A DNA stretch of 64,000 nt from Actinocorallia sp. API 0066 (GTDB lineage Bacteria; Actinomycetota; Actinomycetes; Streptosporangiales; Streptosporangiaceae), in assembly GCF_020991275.1 (NCBI RefSeq), contig NZ_JAJLQY010000001.1, positions 372,001-436,000 of the forward strand, written 5' to 3'. The position numbers and the translations under genes were made by a program. Positions 27,135-37,267 of this stretch are shown in pieces. How positions within the stretch are numbered: position 1 is the stretch's first letter; every line of letters starts with the position of its first letter. The notes below the pieces were generated by a model that was not told where the DNA came from, did no database searches, and worked only from the letters and a program-made list of their open reading frames with translations.

Positions 27135-28247
27135 ATGAGGGTGCTGTACGTGAGTCCCTACGAGGCGTCCGATCCGCGGGGGCCGCATGACGACGTCGCC
27201 GGGTACACGCGGGTGTTGGCGCGGGCGGTGGAACGGCTCGGGCACACCACCGGGGTGCTCGCCGTGCGGGAGCCCGTAGGGGGACGGGCTCCGGAGGTGG
27301 TCGGGGTGCTCGGCCAGGACGTCGTCGACGGGTTCCGGCCCGACCTCGTGCACGTCCAGTTCACCGCTGGCGCCTACGCCGGGCGGTACCGGGCGCTGCT
27401 GCGGCTGCTCGACCTGCTTGCCGAGCGGGGCGTCCCGGTGGTGCTGACCGCGCACGCCGTCGGCCGCGACCTCGGCGTGCTGCGCCTGCCCGGCCGCGTC
27501 CTGTACCGGAGGATCGCCGCCCGGTGCGCCACGCTCGTCGCGCACTCGCGGGACGCCGCACGGCAGCTCTCCCTGCTCGATCCGGCGGTGCCCGTCACCG
27601 TCGTGCCGCACTTCTGCCTGCCGCCCGAGCGGTCCGCCGTCACCGCCGACGCCCTGCGCGAACGGCACGGTCTGGGCGACGCGCCGGTGCTGCTCGCCTT
27701 CGGCTTCCTGCACCCCGACAAGGGCCTCGCCGACCTCGTCAGCGCGCTCGGCCTGCTCGGCGGCGACGCCAGGCTCGTCGTCGCGGGCGGCGTGCGGCGG
27801 CGCACCGGCCCGGCCCGCCTCGCCGAGGCGCGCGACCTGCTGCACGTGCGCCGGGTGCGGCGGCTCGTCGCGCGCGAACGGCTCGACGGACGTGTCGTCT
27901 TCACCGGGTACGTGCCGCCGGCGGAGGTCGGCGCCTGGTTCGCCGTCGCCGACGTGGTGGTGCTGCCGTACCGCAGGGCGGTCCGCACCGGCGTCGCCCG
28001 GCTGGCGCTCGCCGCGCACCGGCCCGTCGTCGCCACCACCGTCGGGGCGCTGCCGGAGCTGTTCGGCCGCCGCACCGTGCCGCCCCGCTCGCCCGCCGCG
28101 CTCGCGGAGACCGTCAACGGGCTGCTGTACGCGCCGGGCCTGCCGCTGCCCGAGCTGGGCCCCGGACCGGACGAGGCGGCGGCGCGCACCGAGACGCTGT
28201 ACGAGCGGACGCTGCGGCCCGGTGAGGAACCCCTTGCGCGGAGGTGA
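27135..28247 (+). CDS. GT4-family glycosyltransferase
   Basis: 370 residues from an ATG giving MRVLYVSPYE. Two Rossmann-like halves are visible, with LVAHSRDAARQ mid-protein, GFLHPDKGLADL before the second half and VVATTVGALPEL near the donor site. The GT-B fold and order match GT4 (GPGTF) retaining transferases that use nucleotide sugars. The usual EX7E pair is not clear, so activity on a standard donor is uncertain. It is divergent from the kinase operon across 241 bases that hold no other gene. Confidence 0.8.
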   Translation: MRVLYVSPYEASDPRGPHDDVAGYTRVLARAVERLGHTTGVLAVREPVGGRAPEVVGVLGQDVVDGFRPDLVHVQFTAGAYAGRYRALLRLLDLLAERGVPVVLTAHAVGRDLGVLRLPGRVLYRRIAARCATLVAHSRDAARQLSLLDPAVPVTVVPHFCLPPERSAVTADALRERHGLGDAPVLLAFGFLHPDKGLADLVSALGLLGGDARLVVAGGVRRRTGPARLAEARDLLHVRRVRRLVARERLDGRVVFTGYVPPAEVGAWFAVADVVVLPYRRAVRTGVARLALAAHRPVVATTVGALPELFGRRTVPPRSPAALAETVNGLLYAPGLPLPELGPGPDEAAARTETLYERTLRPGEEPLARR

Positions 28248-28303
28248 CGGAGTACGCAACGGAGTCGACCGACAGCGGTCCGCACCCCTAGGATGCGCGG
28301 TCT

Positions 28304-28597
28304 ATGAGCGATGAGGGGACCGCCCACCACGGGTACAGCGCGAGCGGCAGCGCGCACCGGCCGAACTACGACGCCGTCCTGGAGCTCATCCGCTGCAAGG
28401 CTCCGGGCTGCGGCTTCCGCGGCGACCGCACCGCGTTCGGCGCGCATCTGGCCGAACTCGGCCTGTGCCGGGACTGCTGGGGCCTGGGCGTCATCAAGAT
28501 CCGCCGACTGGCCAGCTACGACCACGACTGCGCGACGTGCGGCGGCACCGGCCGCCGCGCCAGGGCCCGCAGACGCCGCCTCACCCGGCGCGGCTGA
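28304..28597 (+). CDS. Small cysteine-rich zinc-ribbon-like protein
   Basis: 97 residues. Cysteine pairs C(x4)C, CRDC and CATC followed by GGTG resemble half of a DnaJ-type zinc finger, and the C-terminus is strongly basic (RARARRRRLTRRG). TAGGAT lies 9 bases before the ATG. It may be a nucleic-acid or chaperone-associated zinc protein; the function is unknown. Confidence 0.7.
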   Translation: MSDEGTAHHGYSASGSAHRPNYDAVLELIRCKAPGCGFRGDRTAFGAHLAELGLCRDCWGLGVIKIRRLASYDHDCATCGGTGRRARARRRRLTRRG

Positions 28598-28603
28598 CCC
28601 GCC

Positions 28604-29179
28604 TCACCGCTGCCCGGTGCTCCGCCGGATCTTCTGCAGCTCCTCGGTGATCTTGAACTGGTTGATCACGAACTCCAGCGCCAGCCTGACCATGACGACC
28701 TGGAAGATCCAGGTGAGCGGGGCGACGACGCACGCGATGACGAGCGGCCAGGCCGAGGCGTCCTCGTACGGGTTGTTGCCGCCGAGTCCCCAGATGAACA
28801 GGAACAGCCCGATGCTGAAGAGCGTGATGATAACGAGCGACAGTATGTAGAAGCCCCGGATGAGCATCGGGGTGACCATCGCGTCGAACCTGGTGTCCAG
28901 CAGCGAGCCGAAGAAGCCCCTGCGCCGGACGGGCGGCGGCCCCGCGGGCGGGCGCGGGTCGCCCTGCGGCGGGAGGACGGGCTGGGGCCCGGTGTGCTGG
29001 GGGCCGCCCTGCTGCCACTGCGGCGGCGGGCCGGGGGGCCGCTGCGGCCCGGGGGGCGTCGGCCCGGGGGGCGTCGGCCCGGGGGGCGCCTGCGGCGGCG
29101 GCGTCTGCTGCGGTGGCGTGTCGGGGCGGACGCCGTACTGGTGCGGGTTGAAGCGCGGCTGCTCCGGCGGGGTAGTCAC
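28604..29179 (-). CDS. DUF4282-family membrane protein
   Basis: 191 residues from a GTG, with TAAGGT 6 bases upstream. An 85-residue Pro/Gln-rich N-terminus precedes GFFGSLLDTRFDAMVTPMLI, two membrane helices (about 107-130 and 144-166) and RLALEFVINQFKITEELQKI. This is the DUF4282 layout found widely in actinobacteria. No function is established. Confidence 0.8.
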   Translation of the reverse strand: MTTPPEQPRFNPHQYGVRPDTPPQQTPPPQAPPGPTPPGPTPPGPQRPPGPPPQWQQGGPQHTGPQPVLPPQGDPRPPAGPPPVRRRGFFGSLLDTRFDAMVTPMLIRGFYILSLVIITLFSIGLFLFIWGLGGNNPYEDASAWPLVIACVVAPLTWIFQVVMVRLALEFVINQFKITEELQKIRRSTGQR

Positions 29180-29277
29180 CCCCCAACCTTAGGACGCGCG
29201 GGCCCGGTGGCGGGTTAGGTAGGGGAGCGAATAGGTAGTCACGGATGTCCGGAAACAATGCCGGGGTGGCTCGCTGT

Positions 29278-29296
29278 CCATAGCCCGGGGCTATCG
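29278..29296. promoter_or_regulatory. 19-bp palindrome upstream of the Sdh1-type operon
   Basis: CCATAGC-CCGGG-GCTATCG. The same element, CCATAGC-N5-GCTATGG, occurs upstream of the second SDH operon at 37133-37151. Two copies in the two sdh control regions suggest a shared transcription factor. Confidence 0.6.
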
Positions 29297-29313
29297 AAGT
29301 GGGCGAAGCCCGC

Positions 29314-29329
29314 TGTGATGAGCATCACA
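29314..29329. promoter_or_regulatory. CRP/GlxR-type binding site
   Basis: TGTGA-TGAGCA-TCACA is a perfect match to the TGTGA-N6-TCACA consensus of cAMP-receptor-type regulators. It is centred about 58 bases upstream of the proposed -10, TAGGGT, at 29377-29382. Confidence 0.7.
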
Positions 29330-29376
29330 TTGGCCCGACCTGTTGTTAACTGTGTCACGTTTGTGAACGGCAGGCG

Positions 29377-29382
29377 TAGGGT
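29377..29382 (+). promoter_or_regulatory. Possible -10 of the Sdh1-type operon
   Basis: TAGGGT lies 28 bases before the ATG, leaving room for a short leader with GAGGAGG. The -35 is not clear, which fits an activator-dependent promoter. Confidence 0.4.
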
Positions 29383-29410
29383 CGCCATCCTGCACCCCGA
29401 GGAGGCGGCG

Positions 29411-30241
29411 ATGGCGACGGTCGAGGCGCCCGCGAAGACGCGCGCGCAGATCAAGGAACGCACGTTCCGTACGGACGACTGGCGAAAATATCCCGTACTC
29501 ACCTTTGTCTTCTTCACGGCATGGGTGGTGTACGCCACGGTTCGGGCGATGTGGGGCAGTGCCTTCTTCGTCCCGGAATACCACTACCTCACCCCCTTCT
29601 ACTCGCCCTGCCTCAACGACGCCTGCTCCAGCGTGACGCTCGACGGGTACACCGGCAGCGCCGCCCTGTTCGGCACGTTCATCCCGGCGGGCGCCCCGTT
29701 CTTCATCCCCTACGCCCTGCTCTCCCTGCCGTTCCTGCTGCTCTTCCGGCTGACCTGCTACTACTACCGGAAGGCGTACTACCGCGCGTTCTGGCTCTCC
29801 CCCCAGGCGTGCGCAGTCCGTGAGCCGCACGCCAGGTACACGGGTGAGACCAGGTTCCCGCTGATCGGGCAGAACCTGCACCGGTACTTCTGGGTCGCCG
29901 CGGTGCTCATCTCCCTCATCAACACCTATGACGCGATCCTCGCGTTCCACGGCAAGGACGGCGGATTCGGCGTCGGCCTGGGCACGGTCATCCTCTGGGC
30001 GAACGTGACCCTGCTGTGGCTGTACACGCTGTCCTGCCACTCGTGCAGGCACGTGATGGGCGGCCGCCTGAAGAACTTCTCGAAGCACCCCGTCAGGTAC
30101 CGGCTGTGGACCTGGATCTCGGCGATCAACACGCGGCACGGGACGTACGCGCTCATCACGCTCGTCTCCCTCGTCGTCGCCGACTTCTACGTGATGCTCG
30201 TGGCCAGCGACACCATCAACGACTTCCGCTTCTTCAACTGA
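29411..30241 (+). CDS. Succinate dehydrogenase membrane anchor, Sdh1 type
   Basis: 276 residues from the ATG that follows GAGGAGG. Five membrane helices at about 28-48, 96-116, 158-178, 191-208 and 244-264. It does not resemble the di-heme SdhC at 36386. Cys67 and Cys72 and the motif CHSCRH (209-214) offer Cys/His ligands at membrane ends. From memory, the mycobacterial Sdh1 structure has a membrane-embedded Rieske-type cluster in place of heme, and these residues could serve that. It is followed in 8 bases by the flavoprotein gene. Confidence 0.85.
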   Translation: MATVEAPAKTRAQIKERTFRTDDWRKYPVLTFVFFTAWVVYATVRAMWGSAFFVPEYHYLTPFYSPCLNDACSSVTLDGYTGSAALFGTFIPAGAPFFIPYALLSLPFLLLFRLTCYYYRKAYYRAFWLSPQACAVREPHARYTGETRFPLIGQNLHRYFWVAAVLISLINTYDAILAFHGKDGGFGVGLGTVILWANVTLLWLYTLSCHSCRHVMGGRLKNFSKHPVRYRLWTWISAINTRHGTYALITLVSLVVADFYVMLVASDTINDFRFFN

Positions 30242-30249
30242 AGGCCCTC

Positions 30250-32133
30250 ATGACTGAACTCGAACGACACTCCTACGACGTCGTCGTCATCGGAGCCGGC
30301 GGCGCGGGACTGCGCGCCGCGATCGAGGCGCGGCTGCGCGGCAAGAAGGTCGCGGTCATCTCCAAGTCGCTGTTCGGCAAGGCGCACACCGTCATGGCCG
30401 AGGGCGGCGCGGCGGCGGCGATGGGCAACGTCAACTCGAACGACAACTGGCAGGTCCACTTCCGCGACACGATGCGCGGCGGCAAGTTCCTCAACAACTG
30501 GCGGATGGCCGAACTGCACGCCAGGGAGGCGCCCGACCGGGTCTGGGAGCTGGAGGCGTGGGGCGCGCTGTTCGACCGCACCAAGGACGGGCGGATCTCC
30601 CAGCGCAACTTCGGCGGCCACACCTACCCGCGCCTGGCGCACGTCGGCGACCGGACGGGCCTGGAGCTCATCCGCACCACCCAGCAGAAGATCGTCGCGC
30701 TCCAGCAGGAGGACCACGCCGAGACCGGCGACTACGAGGCCCGTATCAAGGTGTGGGCCGAGACGACCGTCACCCGGCTCCTCAAGGACGGCGACCGGAT
30801 CTGCGGCGCGTTCGCCTATGTCCGCGAGACGGGCAGGTTCGTCGTGTTCGAGGCGCCCGCGGTGGTGCTGGCGACGGGCGGCATCGGCAAGGCGTTCAAG
30901 GTGACGTCGAACTCCTGGGAGTACACCGGCGACGGCCACGCGCTGGCCCTGCTGGCCGGGGCGACCCTCCTGAACATGGAGTTCATCCAGTTCCACCCGA
31001 CGGGCATGGTCTGGCCGCCGTCGGTGAAGGGCATCCTGGTCACCGAGTCGGTGCGCGGCGACGGAGGCGTCCTCACCAACTCCGAGGGCAGGCGGTTCAT
31101 GTTCGACTACATCCCGGACGTCTTCAAGGAGCAGTACGCGACGACGGAGGAGGAGGGCGACCGCTGGTACACCGACCCGGACAACAACCGCCGTCCGCCC
31201 GAGCTGCTGCCCAGGGACGAGGTCGCGCGTGCCATCAACGCCGAGGTGAAGGCCGGTAGGGGATCCCCGCAGGGCGGTGTCTTCCTTGACGTGTCGTCGC
31301 GGCTTCCGGCCGAGCAGATCATCAGGAAGCTCCCGTCGATGCACCACCAGTTCAAGGAGCTGGCGGACGTGGACATCACGAAGGAGCCGATGCAGGTGGG
31401 CCCGACGTGCCACTACGTCATGGGCGGCATCGAGGTCGATCCGGACACGGGCGCGGCGTCGGTGCCGGGCCTGTTCGCGGCGGGCGAGTGCTCGGGCGGC
31501 ATGCACGGCTCCAACCGGCTCGGCGGCAACTCGCTGACCGACCTGCTGGTGTTCGGCAAGCGCGCGGGTGACGGCGCGGTGGACTACGTGGACGGGCTCG
31601 GCGCGCGCCCCGCCGTCCCGGAGGCCGAGGTCGAGGCGGCGACGGCCGAGGCGCTCGACCCGTTCACCCGCCCGGACGGCGAGAACCCCTACGCGGTGCA
31701 CGCCGACCTCCAGGCGACGATGAACGAGCTGGTCGGCATCATCAGGACGGCCAAGGAGCTGGAGACGGCGCTGGAGGGCCTGGTCGGGCTGCGGCGGCGG
31801 ATCGCGGAGGTCGGCGTGAAGGACGCCGGTCCCGGCGGGCGCGGCTACCACCCGGGCTGGCATCTGGCGTTGGACCTGCGCAACATGCTCATCGTCTCCG
31901 AGTGTGTCGCGAAGGCGGCGCTGGAGCGCGAGGAGTCGCGCGGCGGCCACACCCGGGAGGACTTCCCGGGCATGTCGCCGGAGTGGCGCAAGGTCAACCT
32001 GGTGTGCGAGCTGGCCGGGGACGGCGGGGTGGCGCTGCGCCGCCAGCCGATGCCGGCGATGCGGTCGGACCTCCTGGAGCTCTTCGAGACCGCGGAACTG
32101 AAGAAGTACCTCACCGAGGAGGAGCTGCCGTAA
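30250..32133 (+). CDS. sdhA: Succinate dehydrogenase flavoprotein subunit, Sdh1 type
   Basis: 627 residues. The FAD fold starts with VVIGAGGAGLRAA. The covalent-FAD histidine lies in KAHTVMAEGG. Substrate-site residues lie in EFIQFHPTGM and in HGSNRLGGNSL. It oxidises succinate to fumarate and passes electrons to the Fe-S subunit. Its sequence differs clearly from the second SdhA at 34434, so this is a separate complex and not a recent duplicate. The stop overlaps the next start (TAATG). Confidence 0.95.
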   Translation: MTELERHSYDVVVIGAGGAGLRAAIEARLRGKKVAVISKSLFGKAHTVMAEGGAAAAMGNVNSNDNWQVHFRDTMRGGKFLNNWRMAELHAREAPDRVWELEAWGALFDRTKDGRISQRNFGGHTYPRLAHVGDRTGLELIRTTQQKIVALQQEDHAETGDYEARIKVWAETTVTRLLKDGDRICGAFAYVRETGRFVVFEAPAVVLATGGIGKAFKVTSNSWEYTGDGHALALLAGATLLNMEFIQFHPTGMVWPPSVKGILVTESVRGDGGVLTNSEGRRFMFDYIPDVFKEQYATTEEEGDRWYTDPDNNRRPPELLPRDEVARAINAEVKAGRGSPQGGVFLDVSSRLPAEQIIRKLPSMHHQFKELADVDITKEPMQVGPTCHYVMGGIEVDPDTGAASVPGLFAAGECSGGMHGSNRLGGNSLTDLLVFGKRAGDGAVDYVDGLGARPAVPEAEVEAATAEALDPFTRPDGENPYAVHADLQATMNELVGIIRTAKELETALEGLVGLRRRIAEVGVKDAGPGGRGYHPGWHLALDLRNMLIVSECVAKAALEREESRGGHTREDFPGMSPEWRKVNLVCELAGDGGVALRRQPMPAMRSDLLELFETAELKKYLTEEELP

Positions 32134-32903
32134 TGGGTTACCTGGCCAAGTTCCGCGTGTGGCGCGGAGACAGCGGGCGAGGGGCGCTGGAGGACTTCGA
32201 GGTGGAGGTCAACGAGGGCGAGGTCGTCCTCGACGTCATCCACCGGCTCCAGGCGACGCAGACCCCCGACCTGGCGGTCCGCTGGAACTGCAAGGCGGGC
32301 AAGTGCGGCTCGTGCTCGGCGGAGATCAACGGCAAGCCCCGGCTGCTGTGCATGACCCGGATGTCCACGTTCACCCAGGACGAGGTGATCACCGTGACGC
32401 CGGTGCGGACGTTCCCCGTCATCCGCGACCTCGTCACCGACGTGTCGTTCAACTACGCGAAGGCGCGCGAGGTCCCGTCGTTCGACGGCGGCGACGTCGG
32501 GCCGGGCGAGTTCCGGATGAAGCAGATCGACGTGGAGCGCTCGCAGGAGTTCCGCAAGTGCATCGAGTGCTTCCTGTGCCAGAACGTGTGCCACGTGATC
32601 CGCGACCACGAGGACAACATGCCGGCCTACGCGGGTCCGCGTTTCCTCATGCGGGTCGCCGAGCTGGAGATGCACCCGGCCGACGTGCTGGACCGCCGTG
32701 AGATCGCCCAGGACGACTTCGGCCTGGGCCTGTGCAACATCACCAAGTGCTGCACCGAGGTCTGCCCCGAGCACATCAAGATCACCGACAACGCGCTGAT
32801 TCCGATGAAGGAGCGCGTGGTGGGCCGCAAGTACGACCCCCTGGTGTGGCTCGGCAGCAAGATCGGCATTGTCCGCAAGCCCGACGACACACTCCCCGCC
32901 TGA
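32133..32903 (+). CDS. sdhB: Succinate dehydrogenase iron-sulfur subunit, Sdh1 type
   Basis: 256 residues. An N-terminal plant-type [2Fe-2S] motif (CKAGKCGSC then C) is followed by CIECFLCQNVC and CNITKCCTEVCP for the [4Fe-4S] and [3Fe-4S] clusters. It links the flavoprotein to the membrane anchor. The start codon shares an A with the preceding TAA, so translation is coupled. A strong terminator follows at 32919. Confidence 0.95.
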   Translation: MGYLAKFRVWRGDSGRGALEDFEVEVNEGEVVLDVIHRLQATQTPDLAVRWNCKAGKCGSCSAEINGKPRLLCMTRMSTFTQDEVITVTPVRTFPVIRDLVTDVSFNYAKAREVPSFDGGDVGPGEFRMKQIDVERSQEFRKCIECFLCQNVCHVIRDHEDNMPAYAGPRFLMRVAELEMHPADVLDRREIAQDDFGLGLCNITKCCTEVCPEHIKITDNALIPMKERVVGRKYDPLVWLGSKIGIVRKPDDTLPA

Positions 32904-32918
32904 CCCTCCGCGACGCCG

Positions 32919-32953
32919 AAGGCCCCCGGTTCGCCGTGTTCACCGGGGGCCTT
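32919..32953 (+). terminator. Terminator of the Sdh1-type operon
   Basis: AAGGCCCCCGGT (32919-32930) pairs perfectly with ACCGGGGGCCTT (32942-32953), followed by TTCTC. Confidence 0.85.
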
Positions 32954-32973
32954 TCTCGTGCGCGCGTCGGGCC

Positions 32974-33492
32974 TCAGCGGGCGGCGACGGAGAGGGTGAT
33001 GATGAGGTTGGCGAGCTTGCCCGCGGTGCGCTGGCCCTGGGCGTCCTTGAGGAGGGCGTCGAGGGTCCAGGCGACCTTCTTGTTCTGCACGGCGGTGGGG
33101 TCGCCGGGGGCGCGCGCGGCGGCCGGGTCGGGCTGCGGGGCGGTCGGGTCGGTGGGCAGCGGCCCGCCGATGATCTCCTCGATGACCCGGGTGACGATCA
33201 CCTGGAGCTCGCCGAAGATCGCGTTCAGCTGCTCGGGCGGCAGCGTGAAGACGGCCTCGACGAGCAGGAAGAGCTGGGTGTAGTCGCCCGCGAGGATCTG
33301 CCGGGCGTACGCCTGGATGTCCGCGGGGAGGACCGCGAGGACCTCTTCGATGATCGCGTTGACGTCCGGTGCCGCGGCGGGCGCGCCGACCGGAATCCGC
33401 GGCGCCGCCTGCACCGGCGCGACCGCCGTCAGGGCGGGCGTGACGGCCAGGACCGCGGTGGCGGCCAAGAGCGCGGGCTTGCGAACCTTCAC
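32974..33492 (-). CDS. Small secreted protein, unknown function
   Basis: 172 residues from a GTG after GAGGAG. A clear signal peptide (1-29, ending APVQAAP) precedes a helical acidic domain of about 90 residues, a Pro/Ala-rich linker and a C-terminal amphipathic part. There are no cysteines or catalytic motifs. It lies between the two convergent SDH operons with its own promoter and is probably unrelated to respiration. Confidence 0.7.
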   Translation of the reverse strand: MKVRKPALLAATAVLAVTPALTAVAPVQAAPRIPVGAPAAAPDVNAIIEEVLAVLPADIQAYARQILAGDYTQLFLLVEAVFTLPPEQLNAIFGELQVIVTRVIEEIIGGPLPTDPTAPQPDPAAARAPGDPTAVQNKKVAWTLDALLKDAQGQRTAGKLANLIITLSVAAR

Positions 33493-33532
33493 AGGGGGCT
33501 CCTCGTAACGAAGGGGGGGAGAGAGCCCGCCA

Positions 33533-33562
33533 AGCGTAGTGACAAGATCAGATAACAGGCAA
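33533..33562 (-). promoter_or_regulatory. Promoter of the small secreted protein gene
   Basis: On the minus strand TTGCCT (33562-33557) and TACGCT (33538-33533) are 18 bases apart, 41 bases before the GTG start. Confidence 0.6.
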
Positions 33563-33618
33563 TACCTGCACGTTAACGGTACGGCCGCGACAGAAGCCAC
33601 AAAGCTCAACAGAAGTGA

Positions 33619-33652
33619 CAAAAGGGCGCCCGACCCGAAGGCCGGACGCCCT
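33619..33652 (-). terminator. Terminator of the di-heme SDH operon
   Basis: On the minus strand a 13-bp stem with two G-U pairs closes a TTCG tetraloop (33640-33652 with 33623-33635), followed by TTTTGT. It starts 26 bases after the sdhB stop. Confidence 0.9.
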
Positions 33653-33677
33653 GACGCCCTGGACGGGCCGGAGAGCC

Positions 33678-34418
33678 CTACTTGCCGGAGGCGCTCAGCC
33701 AGTCCTTGTTCATCCGGCCGATGAACTCCAGCGGGATGCCCTTGGGGCAGGCCACGGTGCACTCGCCGGTGTTGGTGCAGCCGCCGAAGTCGAGGTCGTC
33801 GTGGGTCCGCACCATGTTGACGACGCGGTCGTCCCGCTCGGGCTGGCCCTGCGGGAGCAGGCCCAGGTGCGAGATCTTCGCGGACATGAACAGCGCGGCC
33901 GAGCCGTTCGGGCAGGCCGCCACGCAGGCGCCGCAGCCGATGCACTCGGCCGCGACGAACGCCTTGTCCGCGTCGGCCTTGGGCACCGGGGTGGCGTGCG
34001 CGTCGGGCGCGGTGCCGGTCGACGCGGAGATGTAGCCGCCCGCCTCGATGATCTTGTCGAACGCGCCGCGGTCCACGACCAGGTCCTTGACGACCGGGAA
34101 CGCCTTGGCCCGCCACGGCTCGATGTCGATCGTCTCGCCGTCCTTGAACTTGCGCATGTGCAGCTGGCACGTCGTGGTGTTGCGCTCGGGGCCGTGCGGC
34201 TGGCCGTTGATGACCAGCGAACACATGCCGCAGATGCCCTCGCGGCAGTCGTGGTCGAACGCGACCGGCTCCTCGCCCTCGACGGCGAGGCGCTCGTTGA
34301 GCACGTCGAGCATCTCCAGGAACGACGCGTCCTCGGAGATGTCGTCGACCTCGTAGGTGACCATCCGGCCCTTGTCAGCCGCGTTCTTCTGACGCCAGAT
34401 GCGGAGCTTCAGCTTCAT
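33678..34418 (-). CDS. sdhB: Succinate dehydrogenase iron-sulfur subunit, di-heme type
   Basis: 246 residues. Motifs: CREGICGMC ... C for [2Fe-2S], [12 protein letters not shown] and [15 protein letters not shown] for the other clusters. It is the last gene of a minus-strand sdhC-sdhA-sdhB operon, 15 bases after sdhA, and ends at a strong terminator. It is a distant paralogue of the 32133 subunit. Confidence 0.95.
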   Translation of the reverse strand: MKLKLRIWRQKNAADKGRMVTYEVDDISEDASFLEMLDVLNERLAVEGEEPVAFDHDCREGICGMCSLVINGQPHGPERNTTTCQLHMRKFKDGETIDIEPWRAKAFPVVKDLVVDRGAFDKIIEAGGYISASTGTAPDAHATPVPKADADKAFVAAECIGCGACVAACPNGSAALFMSAKISHLGLLPQGQPERDDRVVNMVRTHDDLDFGGCTNTGECTVACPKGIPLEFIGRMNKDWLSASGK

Positions 34419-34433
34419 GGGGTTGCGCGCCTC

Positions 34434-36385
<1,952 letters not shown>

Positions 36386-36386
<1 letters not shown>

Positions 36387-37075
36387 TAGTCGACCACCCC
36401 CAGGGTCACGGAAATCGGAACGATCAGGAAGCCGACGGTGATCAGCGCGGCGAAACCGGTGGCGATGACGTTCAGCGCCTTGTCCTGTCGGGGGTTCTTC
36501 AGGCCGAGCGTCTGGACGGCGCTCACGAGGCCGTGCCGCAGGTGGAAGCCCAGCGAGACGACGGCCAGCACGTAGAAGAGCGTGATGTACCAGCGGTCGG
36601 GGGCGAAGCCCGCGACGACGTTCTGGTACGCCTCGCCGTGCACGCCGTGCGGGTTCACGGTGCCGACGGTGAGGTCGAGGATGTGCCAGACGATGAACAG
36701 CAGGATGATGACGCCGCCCCAGCGCATGGTGCGCGCGGCGTAGGAGCCGTTCACCTTGGCGCGGTGCTGGTACTTGACGGGCCGCGCGCGCTTGGCGCGG
36801 ACGGTCAGTTCGGCGGCGGTGCTGAAGTGCAGGACGACGGCGGCGAGCAGCCCGAACCGCATGACCCACAGGAACCAGCCCTCGTGGAGTGCGGGCGCCC
36901 CGAGCGTGCGCAGCCAGGCGGCGTAGCCGTTGAACTCTTCGAGCCCGAAGAAGATCTTCAGGTTCCCGACCATGTGTCCGATGAGCCAGAGGACCATGAG
37001 CACGCCGGTGACGGCCATGATCGCTTTTTTGCCTACCGTCGAGCGGTAGAGGGAGGGGATCGACGCGATAGCCAC
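36386..37075 (-). CDS. sdhC: Succinate dehydrogenase cytochrome b subunit (di-heme, single-subunit anchor)
   Basis: 229 residues from a GTG. Five membrane helices carry conserved histidines (GHMVGN, VLHFSTA, VWHILD, GFHLRHG), the pattern of B. subtilis-type cytochrome b558 with two hemes. It anchors SdhA and SdhB and reduces the quinone. There is no Shine-Dalgarno before the GTG, and the -10 ends 8 bases upstream, so it may be leaderless. Confidence 0.92.
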
Positions 37076-37083
37076 GGTCGGGA

Positions 37084-37113
37084 ACCGTACAAATCCGGCA
37101 ACGGTTCGTCCAA
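37084..37113 (-). promoter_or_regulatory. Promoter of the di-heme SDH operon
   Basis: Minus-strand TTGGAC (37113-37108) and TACGGT (37089-37084) with an 18-base spacer, just upstream of the sdhC GTG. Confidence 0.6.
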
Positions 37114-37132
37114 GTCATCGAACATCTGGTTT

Positions 37133-37151
37133 CCATAGCCTGAAGCTATGG
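37133..37151. promoter_or_regulatory. 19-bp palindrome upstream of the di-heme SDH operon
   Basis: CCATAGC-CTGAA-GCTATGG is a perfect 7-bp dyad, 19 bases upstream of the -35. It is the same element as at 29278-29296 before the other SDH operon, with the same 5-base spacing but a different spacer sequence. Confidence 0.65.
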
Positions 37152-37194
37152 TCCCTTGCCCAGCGGGACTTTGGACCCTCGTGATCTTCCGGCC

Positions 37195-37210
37195 GGTGAC
37201 GGAACTCACA
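37195..37210. promoter_or_regulatory. CRP-like site upstream of the di-heme SDH operon
   Basis: GGTGA-CGGAAC-TCACA differs by one base from TGTGA-N6-TCACA. It lies about 125 bases from the likely transcription start, so its effect is less certain than that of the perfect site at 29314. Confidence 0.4.
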
Positions 37211-37238
37211 GGTCACGGGGGAACCTTCCGATCACTCT

Positions 37239-37267
37239 ACACTGCGTAGTACTACGACGCGTAGTGT
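37239..37267. repeat. Cluster of alternating CGTAGT/ACTACG half-sites
   Basis: CGTAGT (37245-37250), ACTACG (37251-37256) and CGTAGT (37260-37265) lie in alternating orientation, and the outer ACACT/AGTGT also pair. Half-sites of this kind (ACTAC/GTAGT) occur in operators of BlaI/MecI-type repressors. The cluster sits at the end of the S9 peptidase gene. Confidence 0.4.

Noticed and set aside
29340-29372. Rex-type redox site (TTGTGAAC half-site) upstream of the Sdh1-type operon
   Set aside because: Only one half-site is good; the opposing half does not match the TGTGAAC/GTTCACA dyad.
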